Of a stretch of 64,000 nt of DNA, positions 32,610 to 43,690 are shown in pieces (the stretch's first letter is position 1; each line of letters begins with the position of its first letter). Origin of the DNA: Chaetoderma sp. LZ-2023a (lineage: Eukaryota > Mollusca > Caudofoveata > Chaetodermatida > Chaetodermatidae); NCBI GenBank assembly GCA_034401795.1, contig CM067371.1, forward strand, positions 77,351,333 through 77,415,332, in the 5' to 3' direction. The position numbers and the translations under genes were made by a program. The notes beneath the pieces were generated by a model, which saw only the letters and a program-made list of their open reading frames with translations, was not told the DNA's origin and did not search any database.

Positions 32610-33150
32610 TGGATTTCAAAACACATCTTCAAATACCTTTAAGATTCTCTGGAGAATGGGATGTCAGCTTGTCATTCATATTGTATCTGAGAAGTTGGTT
32701 AACAATAGATACACCTTGACAATCAGGCTACATGTTTATGAGCCATTGTCAACTAAAGTTCTACCTAAGAAGAAAAGAGCTCTAAATGTAGCCGAGGAGC
32801 TTTTTGATAAATTTAAGCAGACTAATACTTTAAAAGTAGTCACAAATTCAGTGCCTCAGCGTAAAGCTCTAGATTTATCTCTCTACATCCAGCTCATAGC
32901 AATACCCAAAGGTTTCTATGCAGTTAAAATTCTAATGGAGTCTATAAATAAGCAGATTAATGGCCACAAGCATTATAAAAATGCAATCAGATTCAACTTT
33001 TCACCGATCGAGTCAACCTCATAACATTAACCATTAAGCAAATGTTTGCCATTGAATTTGACGAAGCCATAGGCAGATTTTTAGGATATCAAGACGATAT
33101 CATTAGTGGGCCGACCCTGCAGGTGGAGTTCTATCAACAGATAAAAGTAA
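32610..33150 (+). pseudogene. Polinton B small virion-gene remnant (fossil)
   Basis: Contains YTLTIRLHVYEPLSTKVLPK and LNVAEELFDKF, then a stretch ending NAIRFNFSPIESTS and MFAIEFDEAIGRFLGYQDD. The order (strand-rich NRYTLTI, then LGF-like region) matches a conserved Polinton gene placed between the small membrane protein and the capsid genes. Biochemical role not known to me. Broken at one or more places. Confidence 0.5.
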
Positions 33151-33539
33151 TGAGATTGCAATAACTACAGCTTATGTATATTGCGATATCGTGAGTCATA
33201 ATGTGGTCAGAGATGCGACAGCTTCGTTGTTAAGAGTTCCGGCATTATCTAGCAAACGTGGTGGGGAAGATATTTGTCAATGGACATTTCCTGCCATTCA
33301 ATATAGAGTCATGTCTAAGAATTACATTGACATGATAGTGGTGGTTATATGAATTAGAACTGGAGAGGACATACCATTTGAAGACTGCGCATCACCAAGC
33401 ATACTTTGTTTACATTTTAGACCTAAGCACTAATAATTGGCATGTAATCGCTAGCTACATCTAGGCATTGATGAAAATGAATTATACATGTAAACCAGAT
33501 TCAGCTACGCCAAGAGCTTATTAAGCTAATCAAGCTGCC

Positions 33540-33851
33540 AGTTATTTACCCATATTCGTAGGCGCTAGGAGTCAAAAGGGTCACAGGTTAGGAAATATTA
33601 TAGGATTGCTGTTCAGAGCAGCCATGCCATTAGCTAAAAGCACAGGAAAAAACTTGGGTAATCTGGCATTATCAGCCAGTTTAGGCATGGCTGAAGATGT
33701 TTTAGCAGGTAAAAAATTGAAAACATCTGTGAAAAATAGGGCTTTGAATGTCGGTAGAGTGATCATACCAAACGGCATAGCATTAGCTGGTAACAATATT
33801 TCAGGAGCTAATTCCCAGACTAGGAGCAGAAATACTAAGAGGGGTCAATGA
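33540..33851 (+). pseudogene. Polinton B minor basic virion protein remnant (fossil)
   Basis: YLPIFVGARSQKGHRLGNII then LLFRAAMPLAKSTGKNLGNL, ASLGMAEDVLAGKKLKTSVK and a basic tail. The pattern F.G...Q.GHGLG..F.GL.R..LP.......GK..........DV..GK is familiar from the small glycine/lysine-rich protein encoded just before the Polinton capsid gene, sometimes likened to adenovirus core or cement proteins. The 3' part is open; the 5' part is decayed. Confidence 0.6.
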
Positions 33852-33946
33852 TCTGCTAACCCTCGTAGAAGTTATTGAAAGCGTAATTGCAGAGGCAGAA
33901 GCATCAGAAACTCTAAACAGGTTGATATATTTAGTTAACTATTACC

Positions 33947-35264
33947 ATGGCTGTGAGTCACTGCACTAAATGCGAATTAGATTTGTTTACTGTGAAGTCT
34001 GTAATGACTACAATGGATCAAGCTCACTGGCAAAGCTTTCAACCCATTACAAGATTGTCTAACTCTGGGGGAAATCTCGAGTTTTTCTTCTCTGGAAGCA
34101 GAGATGAATACATAGCTCCTAGTTACATTTACGTTAAGGCTAGTGTTGTACAGCTGGATGCGGGTGCTGAAACTCCTTTAACAGTGAACAGCAATGTTAC
34201 ACCAGTTAGCCTATGGGTTGGCTCTATGTTTTCTCAAGTCGATGTCTTTTTAAATGGAAAACATGTCGCTGATTCTAATGACATGTACGCTTTTCACAGT
34301 TATTTTGAAAGCTTACTTAATTATTCAACAGAGCATAGATCGAATAAATTAATGGCTGCATTATGATTTAAGGATACAGCAGGACATATGGATAATAAGA
34401 CAGTTAATAATGTAGGTTATACATGTAGAAAGCTTAATGTTGCCCTAAGTAATCCGGTGGAAAGGGTCAGTAGAATTCATTCTGACATTTTTCTTTAGGA
34501 AAAATATTTAATCAACAGAGTTTCCTTAAAGCTACGTTTTACATCGAGTAAGCCAGATTTTAGCTGAATTCATGGTGATGCGCACACTTACAAATTACAC
34601 CTGCATGAAGTTACATTAAATTTATGTAAGGTTGAACCTATTGCACAGGTAATTAATGCTCATGCATCGACATTACTAAAGTCACCCGCTCAATACCCTA
34701 TATAAAAGAGTTATCATCAAATCATTCACCATGCCTCCAGGGACTATAGCAGCGTGAATAGGGATAATATTTTTCTCGTAAACCTACCCTATTTCGTGCT
34801 ATATGGATAATGAGCAAGTGTTTGGAGATGCTCTTACACCAAAGTTCACAGCTGCTGGTTATAATTTTACAGAATCAATCTTGACGCTGTTTAATGGAAC
34901 TGGCATGTTATTCGATAACAAATGCATAGGGATTAACATCAATGAATATAAGGCAGGTTACACGTTGTATGCCTTTGACTACACTCCAGACCTCGCTACT
35001 GGGGATCCTGTCTATCTTACGAGGCAAGGAATACTACGTCTCCAACTAAAATTTAAAGCAGCGTTGCCTGATGCTATGAACATAATATGTTATGCAGAAT
35101 TTAATAACATTATAAGTAGGTCAGATTCTGTATTGGACTTCATTGTTCCATCTGTCTTTGCCAGGGGCAGTGGTGCAAAAGCCACTTCATGGCAAAGAAT
35201 GGTTGATATGCCTTCTGCTATGCTGATCTTAAACATTGCTGAGCATGGAAGAGCCTTTGCATGA
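33947..35264 (+). pseudogene. Polinton double-jelly-roll major capsid protein (fossil)
   Basis: The start MAVSHCTKCELDLFTVKSVM, followed by TTMDQAHWQSFQPITRLSNS, SLWVGSMFSQVDVFLNGKHV and HSYFESLLNYSTEHRS, is the signature of Polinton hexon-like capsid proteins (ELDLF, then LFSQVDVxLN, then Y.SYxExLLNY). The C-terminal portion includes GININEYKAGYTLYAFDYTP and GILRLQLKFKAALPDAMNII, again typical. Such proteins form trimers with a pseudo-hexagonal footprint. The gene is broken, with a few breaks. Confidence 0.85.
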
Positions 35265-35640
35265 GGCATTTATAAACTTTAATTATCTTCAAATTTTGAG
35301 AGGTACACACACCGCATTTTTAAAGATTTGCACATGTTTTTGGATATTGCCTTTTCATGGGCGTAAAGAAAGGTAGATGTCACATGTCAGAACCAGATAT
35401 ACTCCACGAGTATTTGCTGTTAGTAGATGTTATTGTATTTCTTTAGTGTCCACATCACATGTTGTCAATGATATACATGTGCTGTGGGCTGGATCATCTT
35501 CGTCAACGTCAGTCTCAGTGATAGGAGTGCAACCAATTGTGTGCTTATTAAATGTGGGAAAAACTTAAAATCTTGTGAATTGGTCAATAAGATTTCTACC
35601 ATATGTGTCGTTACGTTTTCTTTTTGATGGGTGGGGCATA
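35265..35640. other. No gene seen
   Basis: Short gap between Polinton B and the next coding remnant. A 63-codon frame at 35,377-35,568 has no support. Confidence 0.4.
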
Positions 35641-36658
35641 TTTGTGTTTGGATTAGTCATCATCATCTAGACCAAGAAGGTTTTCCGTAGCAGCTGATAT
35701 AATGGATGTTGCTATTTGATAGTTTTCATAGGTTGTTAATTCATTCGGTAACCTGGTTAATTGGCTCCTGATTGAATCTTTTTTGCTTTCTTCACAACAA
35801 AGTTTCCTGACATAAATTGATCAAACATGTGAGAAGCAGTTTCTTTCAATGCTACCAGCTCTGCATAGTACACCAATGCCCATCGAGTATAGTTTATGTG
35901 ATCATACACGCTGAACCAGGGTAACATCTGGCGAAGTGCATATAGATGTAGCTTCCAGTCATCACCATCTACTGGGTTTGATGAAGTCTAGCATTTCAGA
36001 TTTCGGGACACATAATTTACACCACTTATAAAAAATTCATCAAACTCAATCCAGAAATAGTCAATGTCTAAACTCAACAAGTCAGTTTCAATCTCTCGCA
36101 CACATCCCCATATGTCTTCAGCGAAACCAGGCTTCCTTTCCTGAAACAACGCCAGTAGTGACAAATGTAGCTTTTAATCCAGATTTAATGGACTTTTTCC
36201 TTCAATCCATGTATGAAACAATGTCGACTTAATACGACAGAAAGCTTCATACGTCACCATGTGACTACAATCTGCCCGCTAATAGGCCTTTCCCCAAAAT
36301 ATGGCATTTGTCGGATTTTGTGCAAAGGTACCAGATTCAACCCAAACGTCATCTAATCCGACATTTTTCATATGTTGTCCGATTGCTTTCACTAAATTGA
36401 AAATAATGTATAAATCACGCATTATTACAATGATGTTATCATATTTCTCGGGTGTTCTCCATAGCAGTTCTTTCACTTTGCTATGCTGCATGCAGTGCCT
36501 GGTCTGTCAAAATAACAACACGTTTTGGCCAAGGTTATGTGTTATCTGTTGAGAAATGTTTACCCTTGTAATCACAATATTCTTGTCTTCAGCATAACCC
36601 TGCACAATAGGCATCACACCAGTTGTTGTTATGTGTGGATATGTGGTGCTGTATGTTT

Positions 36659-37062
36659 AATGGACCTTTCTGGTTTTATCTATGCCCCGCCCATCACTAG
36701 CTAACCTCCACCCACACCTCGCCGTGTTGGGATTAATCGATCCCTAAATGCCCTAGCTATCAATTTCCTGAAAACTATACAGGGATGCTGTTGAATATTT
36801 TGTAACTAATTTGACTGGATGCTGTTGTTGCCTATGGCAGCAACGGCGCCCAGTCAAATTAGTTTCAAAATATTCAACAGAATATTTATTAAATAGTAAA
36901 AGCAAACAATTTGTACAACAACGCATAGACCGTCTTCAAATATGCGTTCGTGACGTACTTATCGACGTCATTCATGACGTCAGTCATTATGATGTCATTG
37001 TACACATCACGCAGTTCATTATGACGTCATATGATGGGTGGGTACTCTGGAAAGGTGAATTG
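36659..37062 (+). mobile_element. CRE-rich palindromic MITE, copy H
   Basis: Complete: AATGGACCTTTCTGG to GGAAAGGTGAATTG. The hairpin lies at about 36,789-36,880 with four or so arm mismatches. The right arm is of the AACGCATAGACCGTCTTC type with TGACGTCA at 36,975-36,982 and 37,022-37,029. It lies inside the coding remnant at 35,640-38,400. Confidence 0.9.
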
Positions 37063-37649
37063 AAAGCTGACGATGAATGTGTTTTTGGTGGGGAGTGGGG
37101 GTGGGTGGGGGTGTTGCTGATTGATCACCTCTTCATGTATTCGGCACAGTATCCAAGCCTGATCCAATGCATGTGGTCATCTTGACCCCATTCTTCTGGT
37201 TGAATATCACCATGAATTACAAGCAAGTTTGGATCTTTCCCTAGCACTCATTGACGCAATGTTTAATTCATAGCTTCAGAAATAGTTTTTGTCTTAGGTG
37301 TCCATTCCCTTCCAAAGTGATGCGTGAACACGTTTAGATGTTGGGCCACGTTACCACAGGACACACTGAGTGCAGCGGTCGATGTTGTTCATCGATGTTG
37401 TCAAATGAACACTATTATATCGCCAACTTGATACGGGACAATTTCAGTTGAATGAAATCATTGGCTCTTGTTGTATCTATTCGAGTCACTGTATCTATTC
37501 CAATTATGTGCCAAGCAGCATGGATGTTGTGTAGATGCTATCCTGCGCGATACTGCACATGTTTACTCGCATGCAATTCTCTTGTTCGCGGTTATCCGCC
37601 GTCCCAAGGACTGGCGCTCATCAAAGGGAAACAAATATAGGCTATTGGG

Positions 37650-38057
37650 AATGGACCTTTCCGGTTTTAGCTATGCCCCGCCCATCTCTAGCTAAGCTCC
37701 ACCCACACCGCCCTCGTGTTGAGATCGGTCTGAACACCATGACTATCAATTAAAAAACATTAGACAAGCAAGCTGTTGAATATTTTGAAACTAATTTGAC
37801 TAGGTGCTGCTGTTGCTGCTGTTGCTGCCTTAGGCGCCCAGTCAAATTAGTTTCAAAATTTCAACAGCATGTTTCTTAAATAGCAAAGAATTACAAAGAC
37901 ATACAGTTCATACAATGTGTCGAAGTATTTGAGATTTGAAAACGGTTTATATGGAACCCTTTGTGACGGAATGATTGTGACGTCATCATACACCACTGAG
38001 CTGATTATGACGTCAACGAGGTCAGATGATAGATGGATAGTCTGGAAGTGTGAATTG
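37650..38057 (+). mobile_element. CRE-rich palindromic MITE, copy I
   Basis: AATGGACCTTTCCGG to CTGGAAGTGTGAATTG. The hairpin loop has gained an extra CTGCTGTTGCTGCTG and lost part of the facing arm, so pairing is uneven. The right arm is of the copy A/J type (CAATGTGTCGAAGTATTTGA). Second MITE inside the same coding remnant, same orientation as H. Confidence 0.85.
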
Positions 38058-38399
38058 TGTTAGAAACATGATTTGTATCTATACCATGCCAAGGGGCATT
38101 ATATCCCAATGTATCCGCCAAATCTGCACATAGTCGGAGAGCTGCATGAACAATTTCTTGCAATGGTTTTCCGCCTGGTGAAAGTTTTAGTGGTACCTCA
38201 TTGGATAAATATGATGTATTAGTGTCTTCTGTGCAGCAACATCTCTCTCCAGTGTACGTGCTATGGCTACGTCCTGCAGGTCACTAGGGTAGAGTAAGAC
38301 TGGGGCTGTTGCACCCAAAGACCTAACAGTACTGCACTTTGAATTGACTGTTTTCTTTATCTGTGTTCTTTATATCATCATAGAAACGTTCTCTTCTCG

Positions 38400-40180
38400 A
38401 TAAGTACCGTGAATGTATTTCTCAGCATTCTACTTGCTACATATCTAATTATTGTTGCAGGGCGTGGGATATATCATACACATTGTAATGGTCCCGTCCT
38501 TGAACAATATCAGAGCACAATAGACCTTTCCCACATTAGCATATTTTTGGAAAATACCTTCCCAGAATGCATTGTGCATACAACCTCTGGCTGATAACCA
38601 CGATAGCCGGCGCGCAAAAAGCATTACTTTACTATGGGAATCAGATACAATGCACTTTAAGCAGGTTATATGAATAACTATGTTCATAATATTATTGAAG
38701 ACATACATCATTGGAAAGATACGCCAACTTTTTATACATTACTGTATTATTTTATTTATAGTTTTTACAGTTTTGTAAAATTTAATACAGTTGATTACAA
38801 TTTTTAAATTGTTGATTACAATTTTTAAATACCTCCTATTGTCCACTTGAATCTAGGTCGAACGGTGTATTTTATATATGCAAATATTTCAGTGGAAACT
38901 TTGCAAAAATATTTAAAAAAATAACGCAGTAATGTTTAATGCCAATAATGTATAACTTAAATAATATATTGATTGTAGTTTATCATAGGAACGGATTAAA
39001 TTGCGGTGTGTTTTAGTGCAATGGTTATTCAATGCGGGTCAGCTGCTTGTTGGCGGCGTTACCAGCCAGCAGTTTTGCTCTGAGCGTAGATTTAGGAGAA
39101 TCCCAGTGTAATGACGTCAATGTGTGAAAGGCGTATTCGTTCAACTTTCTGCCATGTACAGTATCAGTGTTTTAGTTTCTCAACAGTTTTCTAAAATCCA
39201 ACACATCTATTCAAACGGCATTTTCCTTCGCCACACACATTTCTCCACACATTGTTAACTTAAGGATTCTTTAAGAATCACCTAACTGTATCCGTTCTCT
39301 CAAGACATTACGAATACATTGCTTTCCTTGCCTAGCGTTAGCTCGTAAATTCTCTCCGCGTCACGTTCTTTGTTCAAAACACAAGCAATTTAATTCTAAT
39401 GCACCTGGTGCCTTTCGCGCATGCTTCACAACTGCTACAGGATTTATTGTATGTTTTCTGAAGAATACAATATAGAATAAAGTTTATATTTTGATTGATT
39501 CCATCATCTTATTATTGTTATTTTATGCGCAATATTTTAATTAACTTTAAAAGGCAAAATGTCCATTTAAATCAGCCGCACTTTCTAGGGTTACCAACCA
39601 TAAAGCTCTGAAGATTAAATTACAATACTTATCTTAATAGCTATTAGTTGCAGACATTTCTTTTTGCTGTCATTGTTGTCAGTGACCATAAAAACCCATA
39701 GAAAGACACCAATTTTAGGAAAACCCATCGCTATTTAGTAGACTTATTGTGTTTAGTGTATTTCCCAGAGGCCATTTTGGCGGCCATTTTGTTTAATTAT
39801 TTTTTATGGTTTAAGGTCTAAATCGAACATGTCGACGACCATGGTGACGTCCACTGATGTATACTGAATGCTACTGACATGTTTGTCTGCTTGTAACAAA
39901 TTGATGCCATCTATTGAAAGAAAAGCTTTTCTTGGCTGGTTGACTATGCTTATGTGATTAATATACCTGTGCATCCATACTAAAAGAGTAACAAATAATA
40001 CATATCACAACTGGTTGATATGCTAGAAAAAATCATCATGAAGCCTAAGAAATGATTTAATGGCTGGCAGAGGCTGATTATGTTACAATCAGTTGAAAGC
40101 ACGTAAATTTCAATTCATTTGTGAATGACATATAAACCGTAACTTACATGTAGGTATGGAAGTGATGTAGGTCTAACTAC
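38400..40180. other. No gene seen; one element end and a short tandem
   Basis: At 38,518-38,550 CAATAGACCTTTCCCACATTAGC begins like the MITE ends but continues differently, perhaps the terminus of a related element. A 22-bp direct repeat (TTGATTACAATTTTTAAAT) occurs twice at 38,788-38,830. CATTTTGGCGGCCATTTTG near 39,772 is a small direct repeat. Otherwise AT-rich and featureless. Confidence 0.4.
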
Positions 40181-40184
40181 AAGA

Positions 40185-40379
40185 ATGAATGCTAAGATGA
40201 CAAATCTGGTTACGAAAGTTGTTTTCCTAGGAATTTGTTTATTACGTTATCTATTTTTAGCAGGACATCGCCTTTACTCTGCACTACAAATGATAAATAT
40301 ATATCTCTCTAGCCTGTACATTCCAAGCTATCAAGTTGGAACAGCAACATACCATGAAACGTGCAGAGAATCTAGCAAA
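40185..40379 (+). CDS. Candidate first exon with signal peptide (weak)
   Basis: MNAKMTNLVTKVVFLGICLL begins with a short charged part and then a hydrophobic segment like a signal peptide or anchor. It continues to TYHETCRESSKS, and AAAA|GTATGTGAG at 40,380 is a good splice donor. There is no matching downstream exon that I can recognise and no family motif, so this could be chance. The stop codon that follows would be inside the putative intron. Confidence 0.2.
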
Positions 40380-40389
40380 AGTATGTGAG

Positions 40390-42020
40390 CGTATTAACAT
40401 GTCTTAGCATGTTTATTATATCATCAAATATATAATCTATAAGTGTATCTATAGTAGAGTCCTTGAACTCAATTCACAGCTTTTATAGGCAACGCATTCA
40501 TCTCACATATTATGTGTGTGCATGAACGTGTACCTATAACCCATGGAGGCTGTAGCCTTTATGTGTGTATTTAATAATTACATGCAAAATAGATGCAATA
40601 AATTATAGAAATCAGAGAAGCATGTGTGAAAGACAAGGTCCCATTTCTATCGCATGCATAGGATTTGTTTCCATCCCTGCCACTAGGCTATAAATGACGT
40701 TACAGCGCCATGCCATGCCATGGGGGGGGGGGGTGCATTTCAGATAACGTAATAAACTGATAAGTTAATAAAATGGTTTTTTTACATTCTCAAGCTTGTA
40801 GCGCTGCTATACATGCATGCTTTACTTTATTTCGCATATCCATGCTGTAAGGGGAAGTTACTCAATATGTCTTAATATGCGTGTTTGGTGCAGTTTCTGA
40901 GAAAATTGGATAACGCAATATACATCATTAACGAGGTCGCACAGGATTGAACATTTCGATATTTCTTCCAGCACAAATAAGTTGACAGTGTGTCTTATTG
41001 TTATTGTTCCCATTATACCAATGCTTGTGCCATCAGAGAACGTGTAAAACGGTTATAAATACATACTTTTAAACTACGATATTGATCATTTAATGTGGAT
41101 AACGTAATAAACAGCATCTTTATTGGCATTCCTAACCAGAACATAGTTTATCGGGCAATAGATACTAGTATAATAGTTTGGTGCACACTTGTAGACACGT
41201 TTCTCATAAAAGAAGGCAAAATCTGTATTTGCCTAGGATCTGTACATCTTTATAATTTATACCGTGCCCATTTGGACATGCGCTATTGATACATGTCAGC
41301 TATTTCCATATATATATATATATATATAGCCACCAAAATTGGTGGATTGGCCCACATTGTGAAGTAGGCGTATTGAACATTTCTCAAGTATTGGCATTTT
41401 AGTGAAACCATATCTTAAAGCTACTGTAAGAAAGAAGGTCCGATTTTAACATATGCACTGCAATCTTGTTGTGAATTGTGACGTTAAAATCATCCTTATA
41501 TATTGGACTTCCCAGATTCAAAATCTTAGTCGACCCGTGTTCGTCGAGTTGATTGTCTATAGGAAAACTAGTAACACTTGTAAACATAGAATGGCTACTT
41601 TGTGATAATTTAGTTGCAGGAACTTTCCAGGAGCTATAGTACAACTGCATCTGACGCAGATGTTAGCATATCTAATATATAATTTTGTTTATTTTCATGA
41701 AACAAATATATAAATTTAGGAAAATATATTTCAAACGGTGAGCTGGGAAATGAACTACCCGTCAATAAGAAGCTTTCAACCAAAGGCGTGTTGGTTGTCC
41801 GCCGATTTTTGTCAATGAATCAGCCAATCATTGGCATGTTCTTCATTGTAGATAATACATTTGTGACTCACAGTTTGGAATATATTTGCTAAATATTTGT
41901 ATGCTTCTTTAGCCAAAAGCAACCCAATTTATATTGGATATACTTACAGGTTCGCTATTGTTCCAGGAACTGAATTGTTACGAGTAGACATTCTGTTTGA
42001 CTGCTACCAGTCCCAATCCA
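40390..42020. other. No confirmed gene; one possible terminal exon on the minus strand
   Basis: At 41,399-41,650 on the minus strand an 83-codon frame (MQLYYSSWKVPATKLSQSSH...) is preceded by a branch-point-like CTAAC and CTGCGTCAG acceptor and ends in TAA, so it could be a last coding exon. It has no recognisable domain. A poly-G run (40,723-40,733) and a TA run (41,311-41,328) are the only repeats. Confidence 0.25.
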
Positions 42021-42022
42021 GA

Positions 42023-42435
42023 CAATGGACATTTCCAGTTTTAGCTATGCCAATCATCTCTAGCTGAGCTCCACCCACACCTCGCTCGTGTTGTGATCAA
42101 TCGATCTCTGAACACCCTGACAATCAATTTCCAAAAACCTACATAGGTAAGCTGCTGAATATTTTGAAACTAATTTGACTGGGCGCTGATGCTGCCTAAG
42201 GCAGCAACAGCGCCCAGTCAAATTAGTCTCAAAATATTCAACAACATGTTTATTAAATAGCAAAGAATTACAAAGACGTACAATTCATACAACGTGTCGG
42301 ACGCTTTAAGATTTGATGACGGCTATATGGAACCTTTTGTGACGTAATGATTGTGACGTCATCATACACGCGCTGAGCAGATTATGATGTCATACGAGAT
42401 CAGATGATGGATGGTTACTCTGGAAAGGTGAATTG
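42023..42435 (+). mobile_element. CRE-rich palindromic MITE, copy J
   Basis: One of the best preserved copies: CAATGGACATTTCC to GGAAAGGTGAATTG, with a hairpin of about 92 bases (42,150-42,242) having only three or four arm mismatches. CRE TGACGTCA is at 42,354-42,361 plus TGACGTAA and TGATGTCA. Right arm of the CAACGTGTCGGACG type. Confidence 0.9.
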
Positions 42436-42559
42436 ACTCGACGAACACGAACATATGGCTTGCTGCCAGTCAGCTGATATGGCTGTGCTAACAATGCATA
42501 TCAGTAAACTGATGAACATTCCCCCGAAGGCCTACCTTGTGGGTAACGTTTTAAAACTA

Positions 42560-43040
42560 TATCCCGAACAAACTAATAGAGGGTAAACAGACGACAGAGT
42601 AACCTAGTGGTAATACCTGCACACCTTCTCCCTAAGCTTTATGCGCATACCAAGTTTCATGATCATATATATATATACATCTTGAGACTATGACCCAGAG
42701 AAACTTGTAGAGGGTGAATAGAGATGCGGACGAAGTGATAAATAGCCAGACATAGTTTTAATACCCGCACACAACCCTAAGGTGTATGTACATATCAAGT
42801 TTCGTGATCATACCAACAAATGTCTTAAAAGAGTGAATAGACAGGCAGCTGAACGGACAGTCAGATAGATGAATGGGTGGATGGCTGACCTAGATTTGAT
42901 ACCTGAACATCTTCACTTAAGATGTAGCCACAGTTCCATGATCATACATATAAGTCGTGAAACTAGGGCACAGACAAACTTGTCGAGGAAGAATGGGCGG
43001 ACAGTCAAAGTAGCAACTATATGCCCCCACCCCAACTGAT
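42560..43040. repeat. Degenerate tandem repeat of about 130 bp, three units
   Basis: The phrase ACCAAGTTTCATGATCATATA recurs as ATCAAGTTTCGTGATCATACC and CACAGTTCCATGATCATACAT at about 42,649, 42,789 and 42,920. Each is followed by a variant of CAGACAAACTTGT(A/C)GAGG and a GGACRG stretch. Old and diverged. Confidence 0.65.
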
Positions 43041-43319
43041 ATTTTTCAGTGAGCATAAAAACTCTTGAAGCCTAAAACACAAAAACTATAATTTATTATT
43101 TTAAGCAAAAAACTATTTTCTGGAGAAAAATGCCATTTTCGATTTAATTTCCATTTGAATATAATTTTTTCATTTCGATTTGTAAATGTTTCGCAGAAAA
43201 TGTCATTTTTTTCTTATTTCCGTTTAAATATCACTTCTTTATTTTGAACTGAAAATTCCATTCATTTTCCTTTTTTGCAGAAAAACCAATGTCTGTAGAC
43301 TCCCTTAAACTTGTAGTTC

Positions 43320-43690
43320 AACAAACTTGAACAGCTATTAGTGCCTTGTCCTATGTGCCAAATTTCTGGCCAACCCCTCAGAGGTTCTGGAGGAGAAGTT
43401 GTTTTCGTGAAAAGCTAGGTCATCCAAGATGGCTGCTGAAGCATTTGACCAATCAAGTTCACTTGAACAAACTTGGTACAATTGTTACCCTAGATGATGT
43501 TTCATCAGTTTCGAATCAATCCTCCAAAGATTTTAAAAGACGTTAAAAAAATTGATCAAAATCAAGGCGGGCAGCCAGCTAAATTGGTGGATCAGCTTCA
43601 TTTGAAAAAGGTGGGATCTCTATGTCCTAAGAACGCTTCCTGGTAAATATAATTGCAATCGGCCCACTGGTTCTTGAGAAATCATTTAGT
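43320..43690. repeat. Diverged minisatellite related to 21.8-22.3 kb
   Basis: GCTAGGTCATCCAAGATGGCTGC and a GGTTCTTGAGAAATCATTT phrase echo the AAATCCAAGATGGC and CAAGTGGTTA..GAG wording of the degenerate repeats at 21.8-22.3 kb. No gene accepted. Confidence 0.35.

Larger units (their letters stand above)
28240..35264. mobile_element. Polinton/Maverick element B (fossil, old)
   Basis: A family B DNA polymerase on the minus strand and a set of virion genes on the plus strand, ending in a double-jelly-roll major capsid protein, give the standard Polinton layout. Composition is AT-rich like the host surroundings, and the polymerase and capsid genes are both broken; I estimate more than ten breaks in all. 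Integrase, ATPase and protease were not found. Both features point to an old insertion, clearly older than element A. Terminal repeats were not recognised, so these limits are those of recognisable coding sequence. Confidence 0.8.
35640..38400 (-). pseudogene. Second decayed copy of the uncharacterised multi-copy family
   Basis: On the minus strand, N to C: ADLADTLGYNAPWHGIDTNH (38.1-38.2 kb), LVIHGDIQPEEWGQDDHMHW (37.2 kb), HITTTGVMPIVQGYAEDKNI (36.6 kb), IIFNLVKAIGQHMKNVGLDD and VWVESGTFAQNPTNAIFWGK (36.3-36.4 kb), IWGCVREIETDLLSLDIDYF, DDWKLHLYALRQMLPWFSVY, DHINYTRWALVYYAELVALK and ETASHMFDQFMSGNFVVKK (35.8-36.1 kb). The NYTRWALVYYAEL and GQHM...GL..VWVESG blocks tie it to the same family as 18.9-21.4 kb, but this copy preserves the earlier half. 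MITEs H and I interrupt it, and stops and frame changes make it non-functional. Whether the family is a host gene or cargo of a mobile element is open. Confidence 0.6.
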
